Assembly: GCA_030042375.1 (NCBI GenBank) | Contig: JASHZU010000017.1 | Coordinates: forward strand, 1-5,661 | DNA length: 5,661 nt | DNA from: Verrucomicrobiia bacterium | GTDB taxonomy: Bacteria > Verrucomicrobiota > Verrucomicrobiae > Limisphaerales > UBA11358 | Reading direction: 5' to 3' | Shown here: positions 1-5,661 of the stretch, piece by piece | Position numbering within the stretch: position 1 is the stretch's first letter | How the letters are laid out: every line of letters begins with the position of its first letter | Translations under genes and position numbers: made by a program | Notes under the pieces: generated by a model | What the model saw: only the letters and a program-made list of their open reading frames with translations | Told to the model about the DNA's origin: nothing | Databases searched by the model: none

Positions 1-1390
1 CCGACTGGTGGTAAGCCTCGACAGTAGTGAAATCAAACCGTTTGACGAACGGATACAAGCGAAGTCCATTGAATTCCTCGTCCGATTGTTCCGCAAATTC
101 CCCGGCGCGATCCGGCACCGCCCAAATTGCCGCTAAAAAATAGAAATTCTGCTGGACGGCATGACACAAATGACGCTGGAGAAAATCCGCCCATTGGCCC
201 CATCCGATAATGGTCACGTGCACGGTGCCATCCGGCCCCTGGGTAAAACAACGTTCGGGCAATTGGTTCAGGGCTGTTACCGCCTCGTTTCCATTCAGTT
301 TCCGCAGATGTGAAAGTTGATACACCTGTTGAATCTCATAAAGTTCCGACAAAATTGAGATGCGCGACACTTGATGGCCAACTTCCACCGAATAATACCC
401 CTCATTGGCGATCCGGCAAAAATCAATCGTCTGTTGCTGCGCGGCGCTAAGCTTTAACCAGGCGGAATTGACGTCAATATTTTTGGCCATGGCGGAAAAC
501 CATTCGACGCTTTCGATGGGAGAGAGGTGGTTTATTTGGCTTAACAGACGATAATCCCCCGTGTTGCGAGTCCACAAAGCGCGAACCATCGGTGCCACTC
601 TTGTGTCGTTGGTGCCGATGGCATTTAATTGCGCTAACGCCAGCGATTGATCGCCGATTAAAGTCAACAGCATGGCTTCCGCCATTTGCCCATTGATGCC
701 ATAAGCGTTGCCGCCATTTAAAAACTGCGCCATGGCAAGGTGCGCGGTGATGCGGCAAAGCGGCGAACGGATTTCAAAAAAATGTCCGGAATGATCGCGA
801 AGCAAAAATGCCCCCAGCAGGATGGCCGCATCTTCATGCAATTGGGGATTTTTAAAATCATCTTCCAGTGCGGAGGACAGATATTCATTTTCCTGCTCGA
901 TGGTTTCGGCCTTGCTATCGGCAAGCTTGGAAATAAGCCCGGTATCTGACGAAGTGCCTTTTTCTGTGGCGGCCAGTCCAACTGATTTTGCGAGAGCGGC
1001 CACGACATTCGCATAAACCGCCGGGGACCAGATGGGACCGTTGACGTCTACTTCCGAGCTTACGGTGGCCAGTTTCGGATCCAGGCGAACCTGCACTTCA
1101 TACACTGGCGTGTCCCGGGGCGAGCCCGTTTTTTCCGTGGCCGTGACTTGAAAATAATTCGTGTCCGGCAACCGATGCGACGCCGCGTAAAAAATTTGCT
1201 CCGCCAAATCTGAAACCACCGTTTCCACGATGTATTGCGACTCGTCTTGAAATGGCGTTTTAAAATACGATGCGGGTGGATTCTCTGGTTGCGGCTGGGG
1301 TTGCCGTTGGCATCCTGCAGTCAAAGCCGTTACCAGTATAATCCACGCCAATGCAAAAAAAAGATTTTGCCGTATGGTATTGCTCAGCAT
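1..1390 (-). CDS. Large predicted lipoprotein, unknown family (partial, C-terminus beyond window)
   Basis: The minus frame is open without a stop from the ATG at 1390 to the window edge, giving 463 residues and no end. It starts with a classical lipoprotein signal: Arg7, a hydrophobic core at about residues 10-23, then the lipobox LTAGC with the lipidated Cys at 27. A Gln/Pro-rich linker (residues 28-41) follows, as expected for a membrane-tethered protein. Residues ~48-140 look alpha/beta. Residues ~160-360 are mostly amphipathic helix (for example the runs around 185-225 and 235-260), which could be a helical-repeat scaffold, but I see no clean TPR consensus. I do not recognise the family and assign no function. 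It lies 51 bases after the DUF2252 gene and probably belongs to the same transcript. There is no strong Shine-Dalgarno; a small hairpin sits just before the start. Confidence is high that it is a real gene (signal peptide, unbroken frame, linker) and nil for a specific function. Confidence 0.85.
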   Translation of the reverse strand, partial: MLSNTIRQNLFFALAWIILVTALTAGCQRQPQPQPENPPASYFKTPFQDESQYIVETVVSDLAEQIFYAASHRLPDTNYFQVTATEKTGSPRDTPVYEVQVRLDPKLATVSSEVDVNGPIWSPAVYANVVAALAKSVGLAATEKGTSSDTGLISKLADSKAETIEQENEYLSSALEDDFKNPQLHEDAAILLGAFLLRDHSGHFFEIRSPLCRITAHLAMAQFLNGGNAYGINGQMAEAMLLTLIGDQSLALAQLNAIGTNDTRVAPMVRALWTRNTGDYRLLSQINHLSPIESVEWFSAMAKNIDVNSAWLKLSAAQQQTIDFCRIANEGYYSVEVGHQVSRISILSELYEIQQVYQLSHLRKLNGNEAVTALNQLPERCFTQGPDGTVHVTIIGWGQWADFLQRHLCHAVQQNFYFLAAIWAVPDRAGEFAEQSDEEFNGLRLYPFVKRFDFTTVEAYHQS

Positions 1391-1393
1391 AGG

Positions 1394-1410
1394 TTCCCGC
1401 TTTCCGGGAA
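1394..1410. other. Small perfect inverted repeat just upstream of the lipoprotein start
   Basis: TTCCCG and CGGGAA form a 6-bp stem around a 5-base loop, ending 4 bases before the ATG at 1390. In the mRNA it would cover the usual ribosome-binding position and could limit initiation or mark a processing site. In the plus direction it is followed after a few bases by a run of six T, which superficially looks like a terminator, but no plus-strand gene runs into it. The stem is short, so chance is possible. Confidence 0.3.
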
Positions 1411-1441
1411 GAATCTTTTTTGCGGCCAGACGATGTTAAAT

Positions 1442-2518
1442 TTACGCGCGCCACTGCTTCCAATCGTTCATCGTGGCCTCTTCCATGGTTTTGGCGGCCG
1501 TATAGAGCCAGTCGGACGGCCGTTTCCGCAAATCCGCCGCGATTTTTTGGGCAGCGTTTTTTGTGCCAAGATGAATATTGGCCGTTTCCAGGCCCATGGC
1601 GCGCATTAATTTCTGCCCATCCCGTTTGGCCGGCAACTGGCTCAATTCAATCCGGCTGCAATCGGGCGCCAGCCGCCGCACCAGCCATTGTTTTTGGGTT
1701 GAAACCGTCGGGTCCAAAACACGCACCGCGCGCGTAATGGCCGCTTCATAAAAAATTTTCGGACTTTGTTTTTGGTCCATCCAATGCCACGCAGAGGGAA
1801 CCAGTTCCTTGGCCTCGCGCGCGATATAGCCGCCGCGCCATTGCGTCACGAGCGTAAAACGCCGCCGTCCCAGGCTCCCCAAACCAGCCTGGCGATGCAG
1901 AATTTGGCAGTCTTTCACCGGCTCCGGCAGCGCGCGCGTTAAAATGGCTTTGACGTCGGGCGGAACTTTTTCCGCCCTGGGCCAGTGGTTAAGCTTGTCC
2001 CAAAACCGGACCGGATCGCGCAGTTCGTTCAACGCAAGGTCGCGCAACCCGTGATGTTCTTCCGCCAGCACAAACGCCCGGCCGCCGCGCTCGATGCCGG
2101 TCGTATAGCCATCCAAAATCGCGGCGCAGGCATCCAGAGGTTCCGTCACGCCGGTTCCTTCTTTGGTTGCCAGGAAGGAACTGACCGTCAGGCGTACCAA
2201 ATCAACCGCATACGGAATTTCACAAACCTCGTCGAAATCGTTGACGCCCCAAATCAACCGCCCTTCCGAGTCCCGCCACGTCCCGAAATTTTCCACGTGC
2301 AAATCGCCCACGCCCAGCACCGGCGGCGACTTCACCAGTTCAGGGCAATTTTCCGGCCAGAGTTGCGCCCAGCGATAATACGTCGCGCGCAAAAATGGAA
2401 AAACACCCTCGGCCATGCGCTGATGTTTCAATTTCAAATCCTCGGCGAGGAGCGGAATTTTTTTGCCGAGCCAGGTTTCGTATGCCGTAGTGGCTTGTTT
2501 GATGTCCATAATTTTCAA
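1442..2518 (-). CDS. DUF2252 family protein (kinase-like motifs)
   Basis: This 358-residue cytoplasmic-looking protein has no signal peptide or membrane segment. It carries DUF2252 (COG4320) hallmarks: the RM...PFLR segment at residues 34-44, GDLHVENFG at 71-79, NDFDE at 93-97 followed by VDLVRL at 105-110, GLGSLGRRR at 212-220, and REAKE at 234-238. The GDxHxxN plus DFD pair resembles the catalytic and metal-binding loops of aminoglycoside phosphotransferase-like kinases, so ATP-dependent phosphotransfer is plausible. The family's biochemical role is unknown to me. At ~355 residues it is shorter than many members (~400-450), but the core motifs are present. The start shown is a TTG whose TTGA overlaps the transporter stop by 4 bases, suggesting translational coupling. 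An in-frame ATG at 2509 (355 residues) is a real alternative, and neither has a clear Shine-Dalgarno. The family call is confident; the start is uncertain. Confidence 0.88.
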   Translation of the reverse strand: MKIMDIKQATTAYETWLGKKIPLLAEDLKLKHQRMAEGVFPFLRATYYRWAQLWPENCPELVKSPPVLGVGDLHVENFGTWRDSEGRLIWGVNDFDEVCEIPYAVDLVRLTVSSFLATKEGTGVTEPLDACAAILDGYTTGIERGGRAFVLAEEHHGLRDLALNELRDPVRFWDKLNHWPRAEKVPPDVKAILTRALPEPVKDCQILHRQAGLGSLGRRRFTLVTQWRGGYIAREAKELVPSAWHWMDQKQSPKIFYEAAITRAVRVLDPTVSTQKQWLVRRLAPDCSRIELSQLPAKRDGQKLMRAMGLETANIHLGTKNAAQKIAADLRKRPSDWLYTAAKTMEEATMNDWKQWRA

Positions 2519-3744
2519 TTGATAAGGATTGCCCAGGCGATCAGTCCCGCCAGCGCGATGAGCGTTACCGGGATACCCAGCCGCGCAAATTCCCAGAATT
2601 TAATTTTGATTCCCAACTCGCGCGCCTGCTGGACGACGATGATATTCGAGATCGCACCGATAATAATCAGGTTGCCGCCAAAACTATTGCCCAGGGCCAG
2701 GAGATAGGGGATGGGATGTTGCGCGAGGTTCGTCACCTGGAGCAGCAGCATGATCGCGGCCGAGTTGCTGATGAGATTGGAAAGCGACGCGGTAGCCAAA
2801 ACCAGGGTGACCGGCGCATTGAGGTTAAAGCCGCTTTGCGCCAGTTGATGAACAGCCTGCGCGCCGCAGCCGGTGGATTGGAAGGCTCCCGTAACGACAA
2901 ACAGTCCCATGAACAATACCAGAATGGGCCAATCCACCAGGCCTAGCAAATCTTCGGTGCGAAATTTTGCGCTGGCCAAATGGATGCCCGCCGCCGCCAG
3001 CGCAATCACTTCCTTGGGCAGCGGCGAGAAAAATAAACCGATAACTACGGCTAAAATGACCATTCCTTTAATCGTATGATTTTGGTTATACGGATAGGTT
3101 TGCTGTGACGATTGCGCGGGTGTTGACGCCGCCGCCTGCAGGTTCTTTTGCGACATGAACCAAATGATGCCATAAGCCGCGGCCATCGCAAAAATCACCG
3201 GCACGATGCTCCACAGCAGATACGCGCCGAAACTGAGATGCGCGACCTGGCCGATCATCATGTTTTGCGGATTGCCGATCAGCGTGGCTCCCGCGCCCAG
3301 GTTGCTCGCAATGGCCAGCGCAATCAAAAACGGAATGGGATTGATTTGTTTGCGCACCAGCGCCACGGCGGTAATCGGCGCAAACACAAAACAAACGACG
3401 TCGTTATTCAGGAAGGCGGAAAGCACGCCGCTCGCCAGCATCAGGATGAAAAGAAATCGCGCGGGATGGTCGAGCTGGCTGGCAAGGCGCGTCGCCACAA
3501 CGTCATAGAACCCCGAAAGCCGGAGCTGCGCGGAAATAACGAAGAAGCCAAACAGCAAGAAAATCGTCGGCCAATTGATGTACTTAACCGCGTCCGCCGT
3601 CGTTACCCGGCCAAAAATCATCATCGCAATCGCGCCCAGCAACGCGATGCCCGGGCGATTCAGCTTCAATCCCGGGATGCGGCCAATCGCGATTCCAAGA
3701 TACGTCAGCCCAAAGATGATGAGGATAATTGTGGTCCGTCCCAT
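2515..3744 (-). CDS. ArsB/NhaD-type (ion transporter superfamily) membrane transporter
   Basis: This 409-residue inner-membrane protein has roughly 10-12 hydrophobic segments. Its two halves repeat each other. The first has an FLNNDVVCFVFAP helix (residues 111-123) followed by SNLGAGATLIGNPQN (147-161). The second has LSNLISNSAAIMLL (321-334) followed by GNSFGGNLIIIGAISN (353-368). The paired Asn-rich helices and the GNPQN re-entrant loop are typical of the ArsB/NhaD/CitM/SLC13-like ion transporter superfamily, which moves anions or exchanges Na+/H+. The closest remembered type is the ArsB/YbiR-like group. A polar, Gln/Ser-rich loop at ~203-224 separates the halves. The substrate cannot be read from sequence: no arsR, arsC or arsA neighbour supports arsenite. 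The ATG at 3744 is the only standard in-frame start before an upstream stop. The gene lies 49 bases after the M23 peptidase gene and its stop overlaps the DUF2252 start, so the two are probably co-translated. Confidence 0.9.
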   Translation of the reverse strand: MGRTTIILIIFGLTYLGIAIGRIPGLKLNRPGIALLGAIAMMIFGRVTTADAVKYINWPTIFLLFGFFVISAQLRLSGFYDVVATRLASQLDHPARFLFILMLASGVLSAFLNNDVVCFVFAPITAVALVRKQINPIPFLIALAIASNLGAGATLIGNPQNMMIGQVAHLSFGAYLLWSIVPVIFAMAAAYGIIWFMSQKNLQAAASTPAQSSQQTYPYNQNHTIKGMVILAVVIGLFFSPLPKEVIALAAAGIHLASAKFRTEDLLGLVDWPILVLFMGLFVVTGAFQSTGCGAQAVHQLAQSGFNLNAPVTLVLATASLSNLISNSAAIMLLLQVTNLAQHPIPYLLALGNSFGGNLIIIGAISNIIVVQQARELGIKIKFWEFARLGIPVTLIALAGLIAWAILIN

Positions 3745-3793
3745 CGGGTGAGAACCAGTCCGCCTGCATCCGCGCCGCGCGTCAATCCTAAAA

Positions 3794-4813
3794 TTACTGG
3801 TACGTCAGCAATTCCAGTTCGCGCAGCCCCTCGTTTGCAAGCTGCCAGTGCCCGCCGCGTCTGGTGAGCAACCCAAAGCACGGGTTGGCCAGTTCCACGG
3901 GCTCATTGACCGACAGCAATTGAAATTTCGCGCGGCTCTTGATTTCCGATTCCGCGCGCGGCATCAGGGCGAACGGCACGCCGTTGAAATTCAACGCGAT
4001 TTCATAGCCCGCCACGCCTTCTTTTTGGGCCACCGGGTTGGGCAGCACGAGCATGGGATACCGTTTCAGGAAGGGAAAATTTGTCACGCGCACCAGCACG
4101 CGGCACAACTCCGTTTGGCTCCGGATAAAATTAAGCAGGTTGAAATTTCCTTTTTGTTCATCCAGCAAAATTTCCCGGGGATCCAGGCCCAACAGGTTAT
4201 GTCCGTTCCATTCGCCATGGTCGTTGCGTTCACCCGGCGAGGCCTGCCGCCACCACGATGCAAAATTGTCGTTGCATAGGAGATTCAATTGGAAATGGAC
4301 ATGCGCGCGCCATTGCTCGATGACTTCAGCATTGGACGTGCGTCCCATTTTGGCGATGACCTGGCCGGCTTTGACCGGTTGGCCCACTGCCAGCCCGGCC
4401 TGGATCGCGCTCAAATGCGCATAGAGCGAATAAATTTCCATGCCCTGGATCTCGTGCCGAAGGACGATATAATTTCCAAAATTCGAAAGCGCCGGGCGCG
4501 TGCTGATGTAAACCACCGTGCCGTCCGCGGTGGCCATCACGGGGTCGGTCGGCTCGCCGCGGCGGTCCGTTTGCAAATGCCGGATATCGAGGCCCTCATG
4601 CATCCGGTGGCCGTAATCGCGTACGCAGCCAAAGCTGCCGCTCGTCCAGGGCTTGTCCGGTTCCGTGGGTGCAAAAAATTTCAACTCCGCCCCGGGCGTG
4701 TATAAATAATGATTCGCTGTGGGGAATTGAAACGGTGTCTGCGCCCCAAGACGGAAGCCCCAAAATAAAATCGCCGGCAAAAGGCCGCGCCAAAAAAAAT
4801 TCATGAAAAGCAT
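3794..4813 (-). CDS. Exported M23 family metallopeptidase (LytM-like) with extra C-terminal region
   Basis: This 339-residue protein probably cleaves peptide cross-links of peptidoglycan in the periplasm. A signal peptide spans residues ~1-24 (hydrophobic core LLPAILFWGF, likely cleavage near LGA/Q). The M23 core lies at ~55-180: HEGLD gives zinc ligands His72 and Asp76, YAHL gives catalytic His133, and HVH gives catalytic His171 and zinc ligand His173. This is the complete set of an active LytM-type enzyme, unlike degenerate EnvC/NlpD-type regulators. The segments MATADGTVVYIS (93-104) and GQPVKAGQVIAKMG (144-157) are also typical of the fold. Residues ~225-339 form an additional region I do not recognise, perhaps a beta-rich wall- or partner-binding domain. 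The start could be ATG 4813 or in-frame ATG 4804 (Met4); neither has a strong Shine-Dalgarno. It follows the SecD-like gene by 47 bases and precedes the transporter by 49. Cell-wall target specificity is inference. Confidence 0.92.
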   Translation of the reverse strand: MLFMNFFWRGLLPAILFWGFRLGAQTPFQFPTANHYLYTPGAELKFFAPTEPDKPWTSGSFGCVRDYGHRMHEGLDIRHLQTDRRGEPTDPVMATADGTVVYISTRPALSNFGNYIVLRHEIQGMEIYSLYAHLSAIQAGLAVGQPVKAGQVIAKMGRTSNAEVIEQWRAHVHFQLNLLCNDNFASWWRQASPGERNDHGEWNGHNLLGLDPREILLDEQKGNFNLLNFIRSQTELCRVLVRVTNFPFLKRYPMLVLPNPVAQKEGVAGYEIALNFNGVPFALMPRAESEIKSRAKFQLLSVNEPVELANPCFGLLTRRGGHWQLANEGLRELELLTYQ

Positions 4814-4823
4814 GTCAGAAAAC

Positions 4824-4830
4824 TGAAATT
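4824..4830 (-). promoter_or_regulatory. Possible -10-like element before the M23 peptidase gene
   Basis: Reading the minus strand between the SecD-like stop and the peptidase start, there is a GATAAT (5 of 6 to TATAAT) shortly after a GC-rich stretch. Only a poor -35 match (TCGACT, 15 bases upstream) accompanies it. It could give the peptidase and later genes an extra promoter, but a match this weak in a 47-base gap may be chance. Confidence 0.15.
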
Positions 4831-4860
4831 ATCCGCCCTGTCCGCCGCAGTCGAAAGAAA

Positions 4861-5421
4861 TCATTCTGTCGGGCTGGTTTGGAATTGTTTGGCGTAGGTG
4901 TTCAGCCCTTTTACGAACAGGTCGGCCTCGTCCTTCGACATGTCCGGCGTGAACGAAATGATTCCGTCATTGATGCGCTGCGTGATGAGCGGCGCGGCCA
5001 GCCACCGGCTGTTCTTCAAGTCATCGCCCCATTGCCCAAAAATCACAAAATGGCGCCCGGGATTCTCCGCCGAATATTGTTCAAGAATCCACGTGCCATT
5101 GCTGTCAAATCGCAATTCGATCGCCGGCGCTTCCGGCGTGGAAATCACCTTGGCCGCCACCAGGTTGCCTTCCGTTAAAATTGGGTCTTTGTCAATCGTC
5201 ACCGACACCGGGTTCGCCCGAAGCAGCGAAATCGTTTCGGCTGTGCTCAGTTGTCCGCCGGCGACATTGTTCGCCGCCAGTTCTATGTGGATGCGCACGA
5301 CTGACGTCGGATCGCTTTTTTTGAAAGGGTTCAGGCTGGAAGTGGATTGGCAACCGCAAGGCAGCCAAGCCAGCGCCGCCAGCGCGAAAAAGAGATTGAA
5401 TCGTGGCCAATAAACTTTCAT
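4861..5421 (-). CDS. Exported/lipoprotein-like protein with SecD P1-head-like domain
   Basis: This 186-residue protein is read from ATG 5421. Its first ~24 residues are a signal sequence: Lys/Arg start, core FNLFFALAALAWL, then LPCGC, with Cys22 or Cys24 as candidate lipidated residues. The lipobox is not canonical because Pro or Cys occupies the -3/-2 positions. A Ser/Lys linker leads to a body that reads like the periplasmic P1 region of SecD: IDKDPILTEGNLVAAKV (76-92, compare SecD 'KEPLLTGxDLxDAxV'), PAIELRFDSNGT (99-110), a helix to about 121 ending in ENPGRH, LAAPLITQRI (141-150), then DGIISFTPDMSKDEADLFVKGL (152-173). None of SecD's six transmembrane helices is present, so it cannot be a translocase subunit by itself. 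The role is unknown; a periplasmic binding or chaperone-like function is speculative. A longer frame from 5508 exists, but it would run over the divergent small gene and bury the signal peptide, so ATG 5421 is preferred. First gene of the minus-strand series. Confidence 0.85.
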   Translation of the reverse strand: MKVYWPRFNLFFALAALAWLPCGCQSTSSLNPFKKSDPTSVVRIHIELAANNVAGGQLSTAETISLLRANPVSVTIDKDPILTEGNLVAAKVISTPEAPAIELRFDSNGTWILEQYSAENPGRHFVIFGQWGDDLKNSRWLAAPLITQRINDGIISFTPDMSKDEADLFVKGLNTYAKQFQTSPTE

Positions 5422-5461
5422 ATTACTGCTACAAAACCGCATTACGCGAACAAAGTAAAGT

Positions 5462-5492
5462 ATTATGGGACGACAATACAACAAAGTGTTAA
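5462..5492 (-). promoter_or_regulatory. Candidate sigma70-type promoter for the minus-strand gene series
   Basis: On the minus strand, TTAACA (5492-5487, 5 of 6 to TTGACA) is followed after 19 bases by CATAAT (5467-5462, 5 of 6 to TATAAT). This would start transcription near 5454 and leave a leader of about 30 bases before ATG 5421. The 19-base spacer is longer than the preferred 17. The site lies over the start of the divergent small gene, so the two may interfere with each other. This is a pattern match only. Confidence 0.3.
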
Positions 5493-5575
5493 AAAGAAAA
5501 CGCCGCATTAACTACCTCAAGCGCAAAACCGCCGCTGCCAAACTCAAAAAGAAACCGGCAGCGCCGGCGGCGTAG
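5465..5575 (+). CDS. Small, highly basic 36-residue protein
   Basis: The frame from ATG 5465 to TAG 5573-5575 encodes a 36-residue protein starting MGRQYNKVLKRKRRINYLKR. About 14 residues are Lys or Arg, with almost no acidic residues. The first ~21 residues form a basic YNK-KRKRR-YLKRK core, followed by an Ala/Lys/Pro-rich tail. I have an impression of similar 'RQYNKV..KR..R..YLKRK' mini-proteins in PVC-group bacteria, but cannot confirm it here. Such composition suggests binding to RNA, ribosome or DNA (comparable in size and charge to small ribosomal proteins such as bTHX or bL36), which is inference. It is divergent from the SecD-like gene with a 43-bp spacer. The purine-rich AAAGTAAAG before the ATG could be a weak ribosome-binding site. 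It could still be a chance frame, but the composition, ATG start and position between genes favour a real gene. Confidence 0.6.
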   Translation: MGRQYNKVLKRKRRINYLKRKTAAAKLKKKPAAPAA

Positions 5576-5661
5576 TCCGTTGCGTCCCCGATAAAATCTT
5601 TCGTTACGGTCCCACCGGCACGACGCGCTACGGCTTGCCGTTTTGTTTCGTAAAGGCGACG
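5576..5661. other. Unassigned right-edge sequence
   Basis: After the small gene's stop there is no start codon with a convincing downstream frame. One plus frame and one minus frame stay open to the edge but lack a start or any recognisable motif. There is an imperfect direct repeat, TTTCGTTACGG at 5599-5609 and TTTCGTAAAGG at 5646-5656. A short ACGG-CTTG-CCGT hairpin (5630-5641) is followed by TTTGTTT and could serve as a weak terminator for the small gene. The stretch is too short to decide between intergenic repeat, terminator region and the edge of another gene. Confidence 0.3.
5630..5648 (+). terminator. Weak candidate terminator downstream of the small basic gene
   Basis: ACGG-CTTG-CCGT makes a 4-bp stem with a 4-base loop and is followed directly by TTTGTTT on the plus strand, 55 bases after the small gene's stop. 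The geometry suits a rho-independent terminator, but the stem is shorter than usual, so it is only a possibility. Confidence 0.2.

Noticed and set aside
474..1014. Minus-strand frames of 94 and 98 codons inside the large lipoprotein region
   Set aside because: They are out-of-frame shadows of the unbroken 463-codon reading frame that starts with a lipoprotein signal.
1394..1420. Plus-strand rho-independent terminator (hairpin plus T6)
   Set aside because: No plus-strand gene runs into it and the T run is offset from the stem by several bases.
1985..2707. 240-codon open frame on the plus strand opposite the DUF2252 and transporter genes
   Set aside because: It is antisense to two clearly identified genes, and its translation is rich in Arg, Gln, Pro and Ile with no motif.
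2515..3744. Specific arsenite efflux (arsB) assignment
   Set aside because: The fold family fits, but there is no ars regulator, reductase or ATPase nearby and the superfamily has many substrates.
3148..3867. 239-codon plus-strand frame opposite the transporter
   Set aside because: It is antisense to a well-supported membrane protein; the translation is extremely Arg/Asn/Gln-rich, as expected for the complement of hydrophobic codons.
3848..4705. Several overlapping plus-strand frames opposite the M23 peptidase
   Set aside because: The opposite strand encodes a peptidase with complete catalytic motifs; these frames show no independent features.
4898..5413. 171-codon plus-strand frame opposite the SecD-like gene
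   Set aside because: It is antisense to a gene with signal peptide and family-like motifs; no start signal or domain supports it.
5422..5508. 29-residue N-terminal extension of the SecD-like protein (start at 5508)
   Set aside because: It would place the signal peptide internally, overlap the divergent small gene and cover the likely promoter; ATG 5421 gives a normal exported protein.

Overview
The window (about 54% G+C by eye) holds five sizeable genes, all read leftward on the minus strand, and one small basic-protein gene read rightward at the right edge. Gene packing is tight, with gaps of 43-51 bases and one 4-base overlap. No stretch over 300 bases lacks a gene, and I see no tRNA, rRNA, CRISPR array, transposase or phage gene. 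The two lipoprotein-type signal peptides, the exported peptidase, the weak Shine-Dalgarno sequences and the tiny Lys/Arg-rich protein suggest a Gram-negative environmental bacterium. A Verrucomicrobiota/PVC-like organism fits best, but that is inference from general familiarity and not proven by any single marker here.

In order of transcription on the minus strand: (1) 5421-4861, a secreted or lipid-anchored protein whose body resembles the periplasmic P1 head region of SecD but with no membrane channel; (2) 4813-3794, an exported M23 metallopeptidase (LytM-like) with all zinc and catalytic residues and an unassigned C-terminal region; (3) 3744-2515, a polytopic transporter of the ArsB/NhaD-type ion transporter superfamily; (4) 2518-1442, a DUF2252 protein with APH-kinase-like motifs, overlapping the transporter stop by 4 bases; (5) 1390 to beyond base 1, the N-terminal 463 residues of a large lipoprotein of no family I recognise. 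The spacing and shared direction suggest one envelope-centred operon or two adjoining ones, with transporter and DUF2252 the most tightly coupled pair. A common pathway is not evident from sequence.

At 5465-5575 on the plus strand is a 36-residue, extremely basic protein, divergent from the SecD-like gene across a 43-bp spacer. The last ~86 bases (5576-5661) have no gene I can assign and may be the start of an intergenic element.

No clear-cut novel defence or mobile system is visible. The points most worth following are the orphan SecD-P1-like lipoprotein, the apparently reordered kinase-like motifs in the DUF2252 protein and its coupling to the transporter, and the tiny divergent basic protein.
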